Source of the DNA: a virus
Reading direction: 5' to 3' (one strand)
IMG/VR virus record: IMGVR_UViG_3300027985_001320
Coordinates: 1 to 55,736 of that record
Length of the DNA stretch: 55,736 bases
The notes under the pieces: generated by a model
What the model was told of the DNA's origin: nothing
Databases searched by the model: none
The model's input: only the letters and a program-made list of their open reading frames with translations
Translations under genes and position numbers: made by a program
In this document: one piece after another, positions 27,141 to 37,322 of the stretch
Layout of the letters: every line of letters starts with the position of its first letter
Numbering within the stretch: the stretch's first letter is position 1

Positions 27141-30100
27141 ATGGCCCGTTACGACTCGCTCTATCGTCGCTATGGTGCGTTTAAGCTCACGCAGTTGGCA
27201 AACCCCCCGATCAATTTTACGACAGAGTTTGAACTGCCGCTAAATGCGCTTTATCACTTTGTACCGCAGGTTATCCATGATCGTGGACCGTCCATGGACG
27301 ATTTCATGGTCAAGCGGTATAAACACCCGGTCCGGGTTGATCACGTCAGTCAGTTGACCGTTGTTGAAGGGACCCCCCGGCATCTGTCCACCGATATCCG
27401 TAACTTGGCCCGGGATTACCACCGCGCCCATCCACACTTTCGGCCGGCACGAAACGTGGAGGCGACCTTGAATGACGGCCAGACCTTGCTGGTCGAAAAC
27501 TACGGTCTGCTACCGTCCATCTACCGGTATACCGCCAGCATGTACAGCGACTACTATCGGCGGATGAACCTTAACGAAACCGTAATGGCCCAGGTCGTTG
27601 CGTTTAATAAACGCAGTGATCGTCATCAGTTCATTCGCATTAAGTTGCCCGAAGCCCTGCCGACCTACGCCTTGTTACGCAGTGTGGTCGACGCCCGTCA
27701 GAATAATAATGCGCGCCGCTTCCGTGAGCTGATGTTGGAGCACTTCAATACGTTTGAACTCTATTTCATCGCCTTTCTATGGGCGGAAATGGTCGCGCCG
27801 ACCCATCCACTGGAGGCTTATGATAATTTCAACGTGGTGTTCTATGACTACGGTAAGTTCACCTGGTTGAATGTCGGCCAGTTGATTCGGTGGGCCCAGA
27901 ACGATAAGGGGGTAAGCCAGCAAGCCTTGGGTGATGACGAGCACATCGACTGGGTGGCATCGAGTGACGCCGAGGCGTCACTCCAAGGTATCGACCGTAA
28001 GATCGTCGACGTGCAGATGCGTTTCTTGCGCCATCTGATCGCGCTGATGGAGGTGCGGACGAAAAATGATGTTCAGGATGACCCGACCGAACACCCTGAG
28101 CCGGAAGAGGTGGGATATAGTGAAGAAGAGACGGTCGTTCTGGATCCGGAAGACATTGATCGTGATATTGCTCACCTGGAAAAGGTCGCAGAAGCGAATG
28201 TCACCAATGACACCATTGACCGTCCGGAACCCACGATTCTCGACGGCGTAAAAGTCGTCGCCGATGAGATGGCGGATGCTGGACTTGTTTCCGGGGCGGA
28301 ATACCGTCGGATGTTGAAAAACGCTGATCGGTTTAAAGAAGTGCCTAACCCCTATGGGGGCCCGGGGACCCTAGCCGATCTGGCGGTGGTCACCCATGAG
28401 GAGATGCAGATCACGGCGCCGAAAGTGATCAAGTCGATCGAGGGGGTGACGGACACCTCCATGTTGAAACAGACGTTTAATGCCGCTGACAAAACCTACA
28501 CTAAAAATATCCTGCCGAAGCATATTACTCAGGCGGTCATGCAGGTGCAGAAAGAGGGTTATTCTGTCGTAGGCTATACCGTCGAACCGGTCATATCCGC
28601 TGTTAATGACTACAGCATCCACCGGGTCACGATTATGCCGCCAAAAGGCAGCCCATTTCAAATGACATTCCGGCTACCGACGATCAATGCCGGTGGGACG
28701 ATGTTGATCGATGGGACGGAGTATCGGTTTCGACCGCAACGTATCGACATGCCGATCCGTAAAGTCAGCGCCAGCCGCGTGGCATTAACAAGCTACTACG
28801 GTAAGGTCTTCGTCGACCGTGCAGAAAAGAAAGCGTATAACTTGACCAACTGGCTGCAGCGCATTATACAGGACGCGATCAGCGATAATGAAAATACTAC
28901 CCTGACGAACGGCGTATTTGGTAATGCCTTTTATAAAAACATCCACGTACCGTTGCACTACAGTATCATTTCACAACAGGTCAGATCGTTTGACCTGAAC
29001 GGGATCGCGTTCTATTTTGATTATGAACGCCGGGTGGACCATTTCGGGGCCAGTGTTGTAAAACAGGCCGAAACAAAAAACTTTATTCTGGTTGGCCTGC
29101 GTAACCAGAAACCCGTGGTCATGGGAAATGATAACGTGGTGTATGAGGTTACCCCTCGCGGTCCGGAGCCGTTGGGTACGATCCCGGCGCTGATGGGCTA
29201 CAGTGCAGACCAAGTGCCGATGATGATGGCGACCGTCATGGTCTATGGTAAACCGGTACCCTTAGGGCTGGTGTTGGGGTATTACATTGGGTTACCGCAG
29301 CTGTTAACCCTCACCGGGGCGGAATACCGCTTAATGAATGCGCGGACGCGCGACCAGATCGCCCCCGATGAATTTGTTATTCGGTTTTCCGACGAATGGT
29401 TGGTTATCAACCGGGATAGTCCCCTGGTGGAATTGATCTTTTCCGGTTTTTTGGAAGCGAGCAAAATTCTACCGCGGTACAGCTACGCCCAGTTTCGTCA
29501 GCCCGAAATCTACATCGGTGTTCTGGAGCAGATGAAGATCAGCGTGACCTATGCCCGGGAGATACGGGACCTGCGCACGCGTTTCATCGACAACATTACG
29601 GTGGGACTGTTAGAACAGATGGGGGAACCCACCGCGTGGGTGCCGTTACTGTTACGTTCAGCTAAACTGTTAACGACGGAATGGCATCCTGACGAGATGT
29701 CCATGGCGTACCAGCGTTTCCGTGGATCGGAACGACTAGCGGGGACCGTCTACAATGAAATCAGCCGGGCGATCAAACAGGAGACCGCGAAACCAGCGAG
29801 CGCCCGTGGTAAGTTGACGATTAACCCAGAAGCCGTTTGGATGTCCATTGTCACGGATGCGGCGATGGATATTGCTAAAACCTCTAACCCTATCGCACAG
29901 ATCCGCCAGAACGAGACGGTGACGCACACGGGTAAAGGCGGACGCGGTGGTAAGAGCATGGTCTATCGGACGCGTAAATTCTCCGATGAGGACCTGGGGG
30001 TAACCTCAGAAGGGACCGTCGACTCAGGTAGTGTTGGGATCGTGAGTCAAGTATCACCCGCGGCGAATATCACGTCATTGTACGGTACCACGCGACCTTA

Positions 30101-31307
30101 TAACCCTGAAACCGATGGCCCGGCCTCTGTAGTCTCCAGCGCGGCGCTGTTAGCCCCGTCCGTTGAACATGATGCGATCCAACGTATCATCTTCGTAGGG
30201 ATTCAGCAAAGTGCGGGGGTGTCGGGGATCGGTTATCAACCGTCACCGGTGAATACCGGCTATGATAAGGTGATCGCGCATGATACGGACTACCGCTTCT
30301 CCGGTATCGCAGAGCAGGATGGTGTTGTTACAAATATCACCGACCGTGTCTTATCGGTACGGTATAAAGATGGCACCGAAGCGCACTTTGAACTGGGCCG
30401 TATCTACGGAAAGGCGGCGGGTCTGGGTATCCCGCACACCTTAGTTGCCAATGCAAAAATAGGCCAGTCGTTTACCGCGGATGACGTGCTGGTCTATAAC
30501 AAGGAGTATTTCCAGCCGGACTATAATGAACCCAGTCAGGTCATCTGGAAAGCGGGCGTTTTAGTCCGTACCGCGCTCGTCGAACGCGACAGTACCCATG
30601 AGGATGCCTCTGAAATCTCTCCACGGGTAGCACAGTTGTTGTCGACCCCGATCACTAAGGTACGAGAGATTACGCTGCGTTATGACCAAGCGATCAGCGA
30701 ACTCGTTAAACCTGGAGCGTCTGTCAACGCTGAGGATATTCTATGCATTATAGAGGATGCGGGATTATCTGAAAGTGGGGTCATCAGCGATGAGAGTCGG
30801 ATGACGTTGCGCCGACTGGGGCGCGATGCACCTTCGGCGGATATCCGTGGGACGGTGGAGCGGATCGAAGTACTGTACAATGGTGATTTAGAGGAGATGA
30901 GTCAGTCGCTGCGTGCGGTGACACGACGTTCTGATCTGGAGATGCAGCGCCACCATACCGCCATGGGGCGTCCCGGTAAAATGTCCGGTGCGGTTACCGC
31001 TTCGTATCGTGTGGAGGGTAATCCGTTGCAGGATGGTAACGCGGTTATTCGCATCTACATCAGTACATTGATTCCCATGGATATAGGGTACAAGGGGGTA
31101 TACGCTAATCAGATGAAATCCATCTTTAGCGGTATTATGTCCGGCCCCAACACCATGGCAGACGGTACTGATATTGATGCCTTCTTTAGTTATCAGAGTA
31201 TCAACAACCGTAACGTTGACTCCGCCATCCGAATCGGCATGGCTAACTTTAACTTGGAAACCCTGGCCCACAATGCCATAGCCCTGTATAAAGGAACGAC
31301 ACAATGA
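27141..31307 (+). CDS. RNA polymerase beta subunit, apparently with both halves
   Basis: A 1388-residue protein close in size to E. coli RpoB (1342). Near residue 517, GGTMLIDGTEYRFRPQ matches the bacterial N-terminal signature GTFIINGTERVIVSQ. Near residue 1313, GYKGVYANQMKS matches GDKMAGRHGNKG with the two active-site lysines at the same 8-residue spacing, followed by DGTDIDAFFSY, which aligns with the GTPVDIVLNP region. Both catalytic regions are therefore in one chain, whereas phiKZ is described as splitting beta into two proteins. About 500 residues precede the first signature, including an acidic, low-complexity segment (about 310-360), more than in bacterial beta. It is one base from the beta-prime gene and has an ATGA overlap with the next gene. 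Confidence 0.9.
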   Translation: MARYDSLYRRYGAFKLTQLANPPINFTTEFELPLNALYHFVPQVIHDRGPSMDDFMVKRYKHPVRVDHVSQLTVVEGTPRHLSTDIRNLARDYHRAHPHFRPARNVEATLNDGQTLLVENYGLLPSIYRYTASMYSDYYRRMNLNETVMAQVVAFNKRSDRHQFIRIKLPEALPTYALLRSVVDARQNNNARRFRELMLEHFNTFELYFIAFLWAEMVAPTHPLEAYDNFNVVFYDYGKFTWLNVGQLIRWAQNDKGVSQQALGDDEHIDWVASSDAEASLQGIDRKIVDVQMRFLRHLIALMEVRTKNDVQDDPTEHPEPEEVGYSEEETVVLDPEDIDRDIAHLEKVAEANVTNDTIDRPEPTILDGVKVVADEMADAGLVSGAEYRRMLKNADRFKEVPNPYGGPGTLADLAVVTHEEMQITAPKVIKSIEGVTDTSMLKQTFNAADKTYTKNILPKHITQAVMQVQKEGYSVVGYTVEPVISAVNDYSIHRVTIMPPKGSPFQMTFRLPTINAGGTMLIDGTEYRFRPQRIDMPIRKVSASRVALTSYYGKVFVDRAEKKAYNLTNWLQRIIQDAISDNENTTLTNGVFGNAFYKNIHVPLHYSIISQQVRSFDLNGIAFYFDYERRVDHFGASVVKQAETKNFILVGLRNQKPVVMGNDNVVYEVTPRGPEPLGTIPALMGYSADQVPMMMATVMVYGKPVPLGLVLGYYIGLPQLLTLTGAEYRLMNARTRDQIAPDEFVIRFSDEWLVINRDSPLVELIFSGFLEASKILPRYSYAQFRQPEIYIGVLEQMKISVTYAREIRDLRTRFIDNITVGLLEQMGEPTAWVPLLLRSAKLLTTEWHPDEMSMAYQRFRGSERLAGTVYNEISRAIKQETAKPASARGKLTINPEAVWMSIVTDAAMDIAKTSNPIAQIRQNETVTHTGKGGRGGKSMVYRTRKFSDEDLGVTSEGTVDSGSVGIVSQVSPAANITSLYGTTRPYNPETDGPASVVSSAALLAPSVEHDAIQRIIFVGIQQSAGVSGIGYQPSPVNTGYDKVIAHDTDYRFSGIAEQDGVVTNITDRVLSVRYKDGTEAHFELGRIYGKAAGLGIPHTLVANAKIGQSFTADDVLVYNKEYFQPDYNEPSQVIWKAGVLVRTALVERDSTHEDASEISPRVAQLLSTPITKVREITLRYDQAISELVKPGASVNAEDILCIIEDAGLSESGVISDESRMTLRRLGRDAPSADIRGTVERIEVLYNGDLEEMSQSLRAVTRRSDLEMQRHHTAMGRPGKMSGAVTASYRVEGNPLQDGNAVIRIYISTLIPMDIGYKGVYANQMKSIFSGIMSGPNTMADGTDIDAFFSYQSINNRNVDSAIRIGMANFNLETLAHNAIALYKGTTQ

Positions 31308-31504
31308 ACACCACAATGACCGAAAAAGAGTGTTACCTGCAGAACTTAGCCGTGCTGAGTACGCTGGCGGAACTGGTGAGCGACGTACTGGTTGATATCG
31401 CCGGTAACGACATGGCAGCCGGTATCGGTGACGACCCTCTGACGAAGGCAACGGCCGCTAACTTTGCCGCCGCGCGCCTGAACAATACCGTCCTGGCAGG
31501 GTAA
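31304..31504 (+). CDS. Unknown 66-residue protein
   Basis: The start overlaps the beta stop codon (ATGA), and AAGGAA lies upstream inside the beta gene, so translation is coupled. The product is Ala- and Leu-rich and helical, without Cys or a membrane span. Direct coupling to a polymerase gene makes a small polymerase-associated protein thinkable, but there is no family match. Confidence 0.65.
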   Translation: MNTTMTEKECYLQNLAVLSTLAELVSDVLVDIAGNDMAAGIGDDPLTKATAANFAAARLNNTVLAG

Positions 31505-31549
31505 CCCCCTGCCGTTTGTGTTTAATCTGTAAAGGTTGAGGAAGTTACC

Positions 31550-33016
31550 ATGTTGAGTCAAACCGCTGTAAGCGCCATGTCGGTGCTGGCCTATGAGCTG
31601 GCGAAAAAAGGTAAAGTGGTATCGGTTGTACACGAGACAGTCATGGCCGCTGGGATGGGGGCGTTACAGCCAGGGCTGGTTGCCACTACTGCCCCGGTGG
31701 CCGACAATACCCTGGTTAACGGTGAACCGGAATACACCGTGGTGGAAGCGTCTCGCTATAAAGATGCATCAGGCGCCTATCTCCATGATGAAAAAATGAA
31801 AGAGCTGCGTCAGCTGGTCGGTGACCAAGTACTCGCCAATATGGCGCTGGCCCGTAATACGGTGCAGCCGTTGGTGCGGCGGGTATACGACGCCATCGAT
31901 GCGCGCACCGAAGAACGGTCACGCCTTGCCATGATGCCGATCAGCATTTTGACGCATCGGCCGGCGGCGATCTGGCGGGCGGATGCCCTGCTCCAGGAGC
32001 TGAGTAATCTGGAACTCGTGGCCATCGAGAAGATCAGCACGACCCCGCGGTGGCCGTTGCCGACCCCGGATGTGATTACGGCCCGGATGTTAACCGGGGA
32101 TCCGGCGTTCGATGCCCTGGTCGCGGCTTTTATCGAACAGGAAGGTATCGACAACATCGTGCAGGTTTTCCGCGAACTGTTCAGTACCGCCGGTGCCACC
32201 AGTGCGACCCAGCGCCTGAATGATACCAGCGAACGCTCCGCCAATTTCAATCTGACCGCCTACCTATTGGCCCGTGGTCTTCAGCGTAACCCGCTCGAAG
32301 GACTGCGTATGTCAGAGGTGGACTATGACACGCTGCTGCGTAAAATCTATCAGCAAGCCGGCCGCTCACTGTCCCGGGTGATTAAACGCCGGCTCGATGA
32401 TGAACGGACATCAAACCTGCGGCTTGACTATGAGATCAACGTCACCAGCCTGCCGGCGCAAACGCCCTCAACTATCCACGTCTACGGGCCGTCCTACGTG
32501 AAATGGCTGGAGGCAGGGGGTACCCCTGAGGTGTTGATGGGGTCTGCCGTCAGCAACCGGAACATCGATGGGGCCGATCTGATCAAACATAAGGACTACT
32601 ACATCGAGAAGTGGACAGTCTTTAATGACCGTAACCAGCGCTTGGTGGAAGAGCAGCTCTACAACTACCGGTGTGCCGCAATTTGCGACGAGGTCCGTAA
32701 GATCATCGGGGAAGGTGAATACAATAACGACGTTGACCCGACCGTGCTCTATGCTCGCCTTAACGAGGTGTTTGCCAATACCCCGCGGACGGTTCGGACA
32801 ATGCCCGTCGCCATGGCACGTCGTTTGGTGTGTCGTGTACTGTTCCCGAAATCGGATGCGGAGTTGATTCTCTCTGAGCAGGAGGCCGCGATGTCACGTC
32901 ATCCTGGGATGACTGCCCGTGAGGCCGCGTTAGTCGCCGGGGAAGTGATCATCACTGACTTCCTCGGCAAACAATTGCAGTTGCAATCGATCACGATCGC
33001 AAACGCTAATCGCTAG
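31550..33016 (+). CDS. Unknown 488-residue protein, probable virion component
   Basis: Unrecognised. GAGGAAG precedes the ATG. It is largely helical with a basic patch around residues 260-280 (RSLSRVIKRRLDDER). It lies within the plus-strand block that runs from the polymerase to the prohead protease, a position where phiKZ and SPN3US have virion proteins. No motif for the missing beta-prime C-terminal half (such as the trigger loop or bridge helix) is visible, so I do not call it a polymerase subunit. Confidence 0.75.
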   Translation: MLSQTAVSAMSVLAYELAKKGKVVSVVHETVMAAGMGALQPGLVATTAPVADNTLVNGEPEYTVVEASRYKDASGAYLHDEKMKELRQLVGDQVLANMALARNTVQPLVRRVYDAIDARTEERSRLAMMPISILTHRPAAIWRADALLQELSNLELVAIEKISTTPRWPLPTPDVITARMLTGDPAFDALVAAFIEQEGIDNIVQVFRELFSTAGATSATQRLNDTSERSANFNLTAYLLARGLQRNPLEGLRMSEVDYDTLLRKIYQQAGRSLSRVIKRRLDDERTSNLRLDYEINVTSLPAQTPSTIHVYGPSYVKWLEAGGTPEVLMGSAVSNRNIDGADLIKHKDYYIEKWTVFNDRNQRLVEEQLYNYRCAAICDEVRKIIGEGEYNNDVDPTVLYARLNEVFANTPRTVRTMPVAMARRLVCRVLFPKSDAELILSEQEAAMSRHPGMTAREAALVAGEVIITDFLGKQLQLQSITIANANR

Positions 33017-33033
33017 CGATAGGGAGAGTCACG

Positions 33034-33747
33034 ATGGATGTCAGTCAGTTAACCCGAAACCGCCAGCAGATCGCGGCGGCGTTAACCGATCCGTCATCCG
33101 GTAAGTGCCTGGCGAAGCGGCCGTTGAAGGTACATATCCTGAAACGGTTTACCGAGAACCAGCTGGCCTTCATAGGCCAGCATGTTCTCACGCTTGCCGT
33201 CTTTGGTATCATTATCGATGACACCTACTATAACCCGTTTAGTTTACCGACGATGGTTGAAATGCATCCGGATTCAATCGTCAGCGTTAAAATAGACGAT
33301 GTTGAGTATCTGGAGCTCAGTTTCGATAAAGGCAGTGCCGTCATTGCGAATAGTCGTGTGGTGCAGAAAAACACCTTACCGTACTATGAACACAATGACT
33401 TTATCAGTAAAGGTAAAGGGGCTTGGTTTTTAAATGCCGATGACATGGCACGGTTATTTACGTATTGTCGTAAATACGCCGGCCGTCCCCGGGGCGCTAA
33501 TCGGGCGGTGATGGAGATGATCACGTCGTTTATCCTGCGACGCCCTGGGGATTTAACGCAGTTTTTCCGAACAGATCCGTCGGCCGGTCCGGACGACTTT
33601 ACCCTGGTACGGTTTGAATCGGTCAGCTATGGTGCCTCCAACACCCTGGCCAAAGTGGCCGGCTCCTACAGTGAAGAGGGTGAAATTTCAGCCCTGGTCA
33701 ACCCCAGTGATCGACTTGAACGTATTGAAGAATATGTACGTATGTAA
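33034..33747 (+). CDS. Unknown 237-residue protein, probable virion component
   Basis: Unrecognised mixed alpha/beta protein, with AGGGAGAG before the ATG and no signal peptide or membrane span. It ends 12 nt before the prohead protease start, and the pair is probably translated from one message. phiKZ has a structural gene in the same place upstream of its protease (gp175). Role unknown. Confidence 0.75.
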   Translation: MDVSQLTRNRQQIAAALTDPSSGKCLAKRPLKVHILKRFTENQLAFIGQHVLTLAVFGIIIDDTYYNPFSLPTMVEMHPDSIVSVKIDDVEYLELSFDKGSAVIANSRVVQKNTLPYYEHNDFISKGKGAWFLNADDMARLFTYCRKYAGRPRGANRAVMEMITSFILRRPGDLTQFFRTDPSAGPDDFTLVRFESVSYGASNTLAKVAGSYSEEGEISALVNPSDRLERIEEYVRM

Positions 33748-33759
33748 AGGAGCATGAAC

Positions 33760-34572
33760 ATGGCCATCCCGATGAGAATGATGGGAAACTCGATCCGCCC
33801 GGGGGTGGATGGGTTTCAGTTTCGGTGTACCGCATTAGAGGGCACTGGAAAACAAGGTATCCTACCGCAAAATAGCGATGGGTCTTACACCGTCGTCGTT
33901 GGCGGATTAGGTATCGTTCACAGTAACGGGGAAGTCCATAACCCGGAGCGCCTGCGCGAATGCCTGCAGGCTAACAGCGATTTAATGCGCCGCATCACCG
34001 AAGGGACACTGCGGGGCGAGAATGGCCATCCCGTTCGGGACCCCAGTATGTCCCGTATGGATTGGTTCAAACGGATTATGACCATTGCGGAGTCGCGGAT
34101 CTGTGTTCATTTCGACGACCTCACCGTCGGGGCCGAGCCCGCTAAAGATCGCATGGGGCAGTGGGTAACACCCATCATCGCCCGTATCCGCCCCGCCGGT
34201 GAGCTGGGGTATGTAACGGAGCAAGAGATCAAAGATCCGAAACAGAACATCTGTTTTTCTATTCGTGCGCTGGTGACCCCGATGATGTCGGGCGGACGCC
34301 GTGAGAGCTACATCAATACGCTGGTCACGTATGATAAAGTGAATGAGGGGGGTGCGCCGGTGGCGCGGAAATGGTCTTCTCCGTCGCTACAGAACCAGGT
34401 GGTCGAGGCGGACGAATTAGATTTCTTTAACCACCAGATCATCCATGCGGTTTATGAAGAGATGCAGACGCATCCGGAATCGTTGCACCAGTCCTATGAA
34501 ATGATCATGGACCTTCGGAGCCAGATGAAGCGTTTGCAGATGGACCGCGCGGCTGCACCGGTGACCTGGTAG
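33760..34572 (+). CDS. Prohead protease
   Basis: A 270-residue protein of the T4 gp21/phiKZ gp175 type of serine protease, which trims head proteins during capsid maturation. RGENGHPVRD puts the likely catalytic His at residue 90, and NICFSIRALV puts the likely catalytic Ser at 167. Both motifs and their spacing are typical of phage head proteases with a herpes-assemblin-like fold. An in-frame ATG at 33754 is only one base from GGAG; the ATG at 33760 has proper 7-nt spacing. Related enzymes cut after small-X-Glu sites and are known in this lineage to process many head proteins including polymerase subunits; I infer the same here from the gene neighbourhood. Confidence 0.82.
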   Translation: MAIPMRMMGNSIRPGVDGFQFRCTALEGTGKQGILPQNSDGSYTVVVGGLGIVHSNGEVHNPERLRECLQANSDLMRRITEGTLRGENGHPVRDPSMSRMDWFKRIMTIAESRICVHFDDLTVGAEPAKDRMGQWVTPIIARIRPAGELGYVTEQEIKDPKQNICFSIRALVTPMMSGGRRESYINTLVTYDKVNEGGAPVARKWSSPSLQNQVVEADELDFFNHQIIHAVYEEMQTHPESLHQSYEMIMDLRSQMKRLQMDRAAAPVTW

Positions 34573-34582
34573 GGGGTGTACT

Positions 34583-35926
34583 GTGAGTGGCTACTATGAC
34601 GCACTGCCCTTACCCATCCGTCGGCAACTAACCTTAATCCCCCCTGAAGATCGCCACACCCAACCCTACGCGTACCATGTCAGTAAAGCACCTAACATCA
34701 AACGGTTTTTCCCCTGGGTACCGGACACTACCATGCCGGGTGAAAACCGCTCGGTATTGCGTGTGCCCTGCGCGTTGGATGTGCTCTATTGCTTTGCGGG
34801 CAACGGGACGATTACTGGCAACTTCTTTGATCGGTTTTACAATGGCGAATCACCCATCCGGTGGACGCTCTACCGTATCACCTCGGAGGAGCTGTACCAG
34901 CCGGCGGAGAAACTACTGCCGGATGTCGATAAAACAAAAGAAGTCTGGGTACTACCGAAGGATAAAACCGGCTATGTGCCGGAGATCGTCGGCGAAATCT
35001 ATGTCGTACGGTACCATGAAGACCTTAACTACTACAAAGATCATCGCACCAGTATCGAGATGGCCATCAAGATCTTTCCGGGCGGTAGCGCCTGGGTCGA
35101 TGGGCGCGAGGCTACACCCGGAACCTACCTCTTTACCAGCCGCGGTCAGCACACGTACGGTTTGCCGATAGGCGCTAGTCGCCTCTATCCTATCTCTGAA
35201 GCGCGTTATGCTGAAGTGATAGCAGGAGAAGGCTCTACGCAAGAAATAAGCCCTGTGGCCATTCTGGAGCGTCTGAGCTATATCCCTGAACGTGTGCGTA
35301 AAAAGATCCGCATCGATAGCAAGGAGGACTTAGGGGAGGCTGACCTGCTGTACGTGAGTCTTAAGGGAAAGGTCGGTCGCCTAGTACCCGAATATCGGCG
35401 AGTCAACGACACGGTGGATGGCATCTCACAGTTCCTTCCCCACGTTGAGGTCTACCGCTATCTGGAGTTGGCCTTAGAAGCCTTTAATCTTCCCTATGAC
35501 CCCAACCCGAGTCGCCTGAGTGCCGACGATAACCCTATACTGCATCTGTACAGTGTAGATTACGCGCACGTGATCACCGTCGATAATCCGGGCTACAAAG
35601 ACCGCTGGTTTTTGCTGGAGGAACCGCCTGTCTATCGGTATTACTTCCCGGTAGAACACGCGCAGGTCATGGTTACGCACCATGTGCAGCGCACCATAAA
35701 CGGCGCCACCACAACGGATTTGGTGATTTTGGTTAATGTGTTACGGGAAGGTAAGATCGCGACACTCTCAGAGGCGACCTTAACACAAGGGGTCTATGAG
35801 ATTAAATATCTCAACATTCAGGAGGGGAGTTTGGGTAAAGGTGGCACAGTGATGCAGACCACGCAAACACTGTGGGATGAGGCAATGGCTAAGGTCAGTG
35901 TACAAGGCCTACCGGTTGAATGGTAA
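34583..35926 (+). CDS. Unknown 447-residue protein, probable virion component
   Basis: Starts with GTG after AGGGGG, 10 nt after the protease stop. Rich in Tyr, Pro and beta-forming residues, with several short acidic helices. No motif recognised. It is the last gene of the polymerase-protease block and ends at a TATGCCG hairpin. A structural role is inferred from position and composition. Confidence 0.75.
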   Translation: MSGYYDALPLPIRRQLTLIPPEDRHTQPYAYHVSKAPNIKRFFPWVPDTTMPGENRSVLRVPCALDVLYCFAGNGTITGNFFDRFYNGESPIRWTLYRITSEELYQPAEKLLPDVDKTKEVWVLPKDKTGYVPEIVGEIYVVRYHEDLNYYKDHRTSIEMAIKIFPGGSAWVDGREATPGTYLFTSRGQHTYGLPIGASRLYPISEARYAEVIAGEGSTQEISPVAILERLSYIPERVRKKIRIDSKEDLGEADLLYVSLKGKVGRLVPEYRRVNDTVDGISQFLPHVEVYRYLELALEAFNLPYDPNPSRLSADDNPILHLYSVDYAHVITVDNPGYKDRWFLLEEPPVYRYYFPVEHAQVMVTHHVQRTINGATTTDLVILVNVLREGKIATLSEATLTQGVYEIKYLNIQEGSLGKGGTVMQTTQTLWDEAMAKVSVQGLPVEW

Positions 35927-35930
35927 TCGT

Positions 35931-35971
35931 GTGTAGGAAGGGGGAGTTCCCCCTTCCTACACGTTATGCCG
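35931..35971 (+). terminator. Hairpin terminator with TATGCCG after the polymerase-protease block
   Basis: Perfect 14-bp stem GTGTAGGAAGGGGG with its complement (35931-35962, loop AGTT), followed after 2 nt by TATGCCG (35965-35971). No T-tract. It separates two converging genes. Confidence 0.9.
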
Positions 35972-35974
35972 ACC

Positions 35975-37114
35975 TTAAAGTGTCGTGTTGTAAAGTGCAT
36001 TAAAACAGGATAAAAGCGGTTGCTGCGTATACATCCCGCTGATGGCACAGGGCATTCGGTAGGCAGATAGGGGTGACAGAAGCGTTAACGCGTCCTCACT
36101 GGCGGCCATAAAAGGCGCTAGATTCAAGACCGTGGTTGTCCCCCGGGTAGAACGGTCCCACATAGGGTTCAGTTTTACCAGCAGCAGGGGTAACGCTATC
36201 TGATCGGCTTCACGCGCCGCCCGATCCATATCGCTATAGAATCGATAAAAGGCTAATACCAGTGTCGGTAACGTCGGATACAAAACACGCGTGGTTTCAA
36301 TGGAAATGGCATCAACCAAAAGCTCTAAGATCGCAATGAACCCCCGGGTATAGGCCAGTTTGATCGCTTCCGTCACCGCGATCAATTTAATGTCCGCATC
36401 CGTAATAGCGCCCAGCGCATTGGTTACCAGAGTGGTAGAACCCGTATAGACCGCGCGCTTTAGGGTTTGTCGTGCTAACGATAGTCGGGTCGCCTGATCC
36501 GTTTGCGTATCACTCTGGCTTTCCAGTGTGGTGTACAGGTTAAATAAGGCTACGGCCCCGGTGACATACGTGGCATCGATTCCCCGCAGCGTAATCGTTT
36601 CGCCATCGATTACCACGCGGTTCCCTGTCACTGTGGACACCGTACTGGCTAAATCACCCAGCACCTCTTTGTAGAGATCCTCCGCTGACCCCAATACACT
36701 GTCTGAAAGCCCTCCGGTCATTTCAGACAATTGTGCCTCCAACCCGTCCAGATCCCCAGCGACCAGCTGCCCTGCCGCTTCGAGTGAACTGATGCCGGTC
36801 AGTTTTCCCAACTCGGCTAAGTCCTGTAACCCTTGTAGTCGTGCCGTCTCGGTTAAGATATCAATCCCTGGGATATCCCCTGCGATTTTAATCAGATCTT
36901 TTCCGGTTAAGGCTTCGCCTATGCCGACGATACCTTCTAGTGAACCAAAGCGCTTATCCCCTAAAGCCTCGAAGAGCGCATTACCGGTATCGGATAACAA
37001 CGCCGGTAACGCATTTTTAACTAAGGTGTCGCCGGTATCATAGACATCCAGCGCTAACAACGCATCTTTCGGTCCGGCCGAAAATACTGAGGATGCTATT
37101 TTATTCGTCGCCAT
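35975..37114 (-). CDS. Unknown 379-residue helical protein
   Basis: The frame is open to 37153, but the ATG at 37114 has AGGAG 6 nt upstream. The product is almost all helix with many Leu, Ala, Thr and Asp. Residues 60-150 contain repeated Leu-Ala-Asp-Leu type heptads that could form a bundle. There is no signal peptide. The gene is alone between two terminators. Abundant helical proteins of this sort occur in the inner head of phiKZ-type phages, but the identification is only a guess from style. Confidence 0.75.
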   Translation of the reverse strand: MATNKIASSVFSAGPKDALLALDVYDTGDTLVKNALPALLSDTGNALFEALGDKRFGSLEGIVGIGEALTGKDLIKIAGDIPGIDILTETARLQGLQDLAELGKLTGISSLEAAGQLVAGDLDGLEAQLSEMTGGLSDSVLGSAEDLYKEVLGDLASTVSTVTGNRVVIDGETITLRGIDATYVTGAVALFNLYTTLESQSDTQTDQATRLSLARQTLKRAVYTGSTTLVTNALGAITDADIKLIAVTEAIKLAYTRGFIAILELLVDAISIETTRVLYPTLPTLVLAFYRFYSDMDRAAREADQIALPLLLVKLNPMWDRSTRGTTTVLNLAPFMAASEDALTLLSPLSAYRMPCAISGMYTQQPLLSCFNALYNTTL

Positions 37115-37169
37115 GACAAACTCCTGGGAAGGTTGACTATAGCATTTAAGCAAAAAAAAAAATAAGTAG

Positions 37170-37202
37170 GCTATAGACAGGGGCGTTTCCCCTGTCTATA
37201 GC
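37170..37202 (-). terminator. Intrinsic terminator of the small-gene block (minus strand)
   Basis: Perfect 14-bp stem GCTATAGACAGGGG with its complement and loop CGTTT (37170-37202). On the minus strand it is followed by CTACTTA and a run of T residues (about 37152-37162). It ends transcription coming from the 37323-40060 gene block. Confidence 0.88.
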
Positions 37203-37322
37203 AAACAAGAGTCAATATTAATTACCCCGTGGTTATGAGGATAACGTGTTAGCTGAAAAAACGCGCTGAGTAAAGCACTTTACTTGCGACTGTCGTGTTG
37301 ATCGCGCGGGGCGTTACGAATG
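37203..37322. other. Short gene-free gap
   Basis: About 120 bp between the terminator and the stop of the last small gene of the block. I see no gene or clear signal in it. Confidence 0.5.

Noticed and set aside
31550-33016. The 488-residue protein as the missing beta-prime C-terminal half
   Set aside because: No trigger-loop, bridge-helix or other beta-prime motif visible; position alone is not enough.
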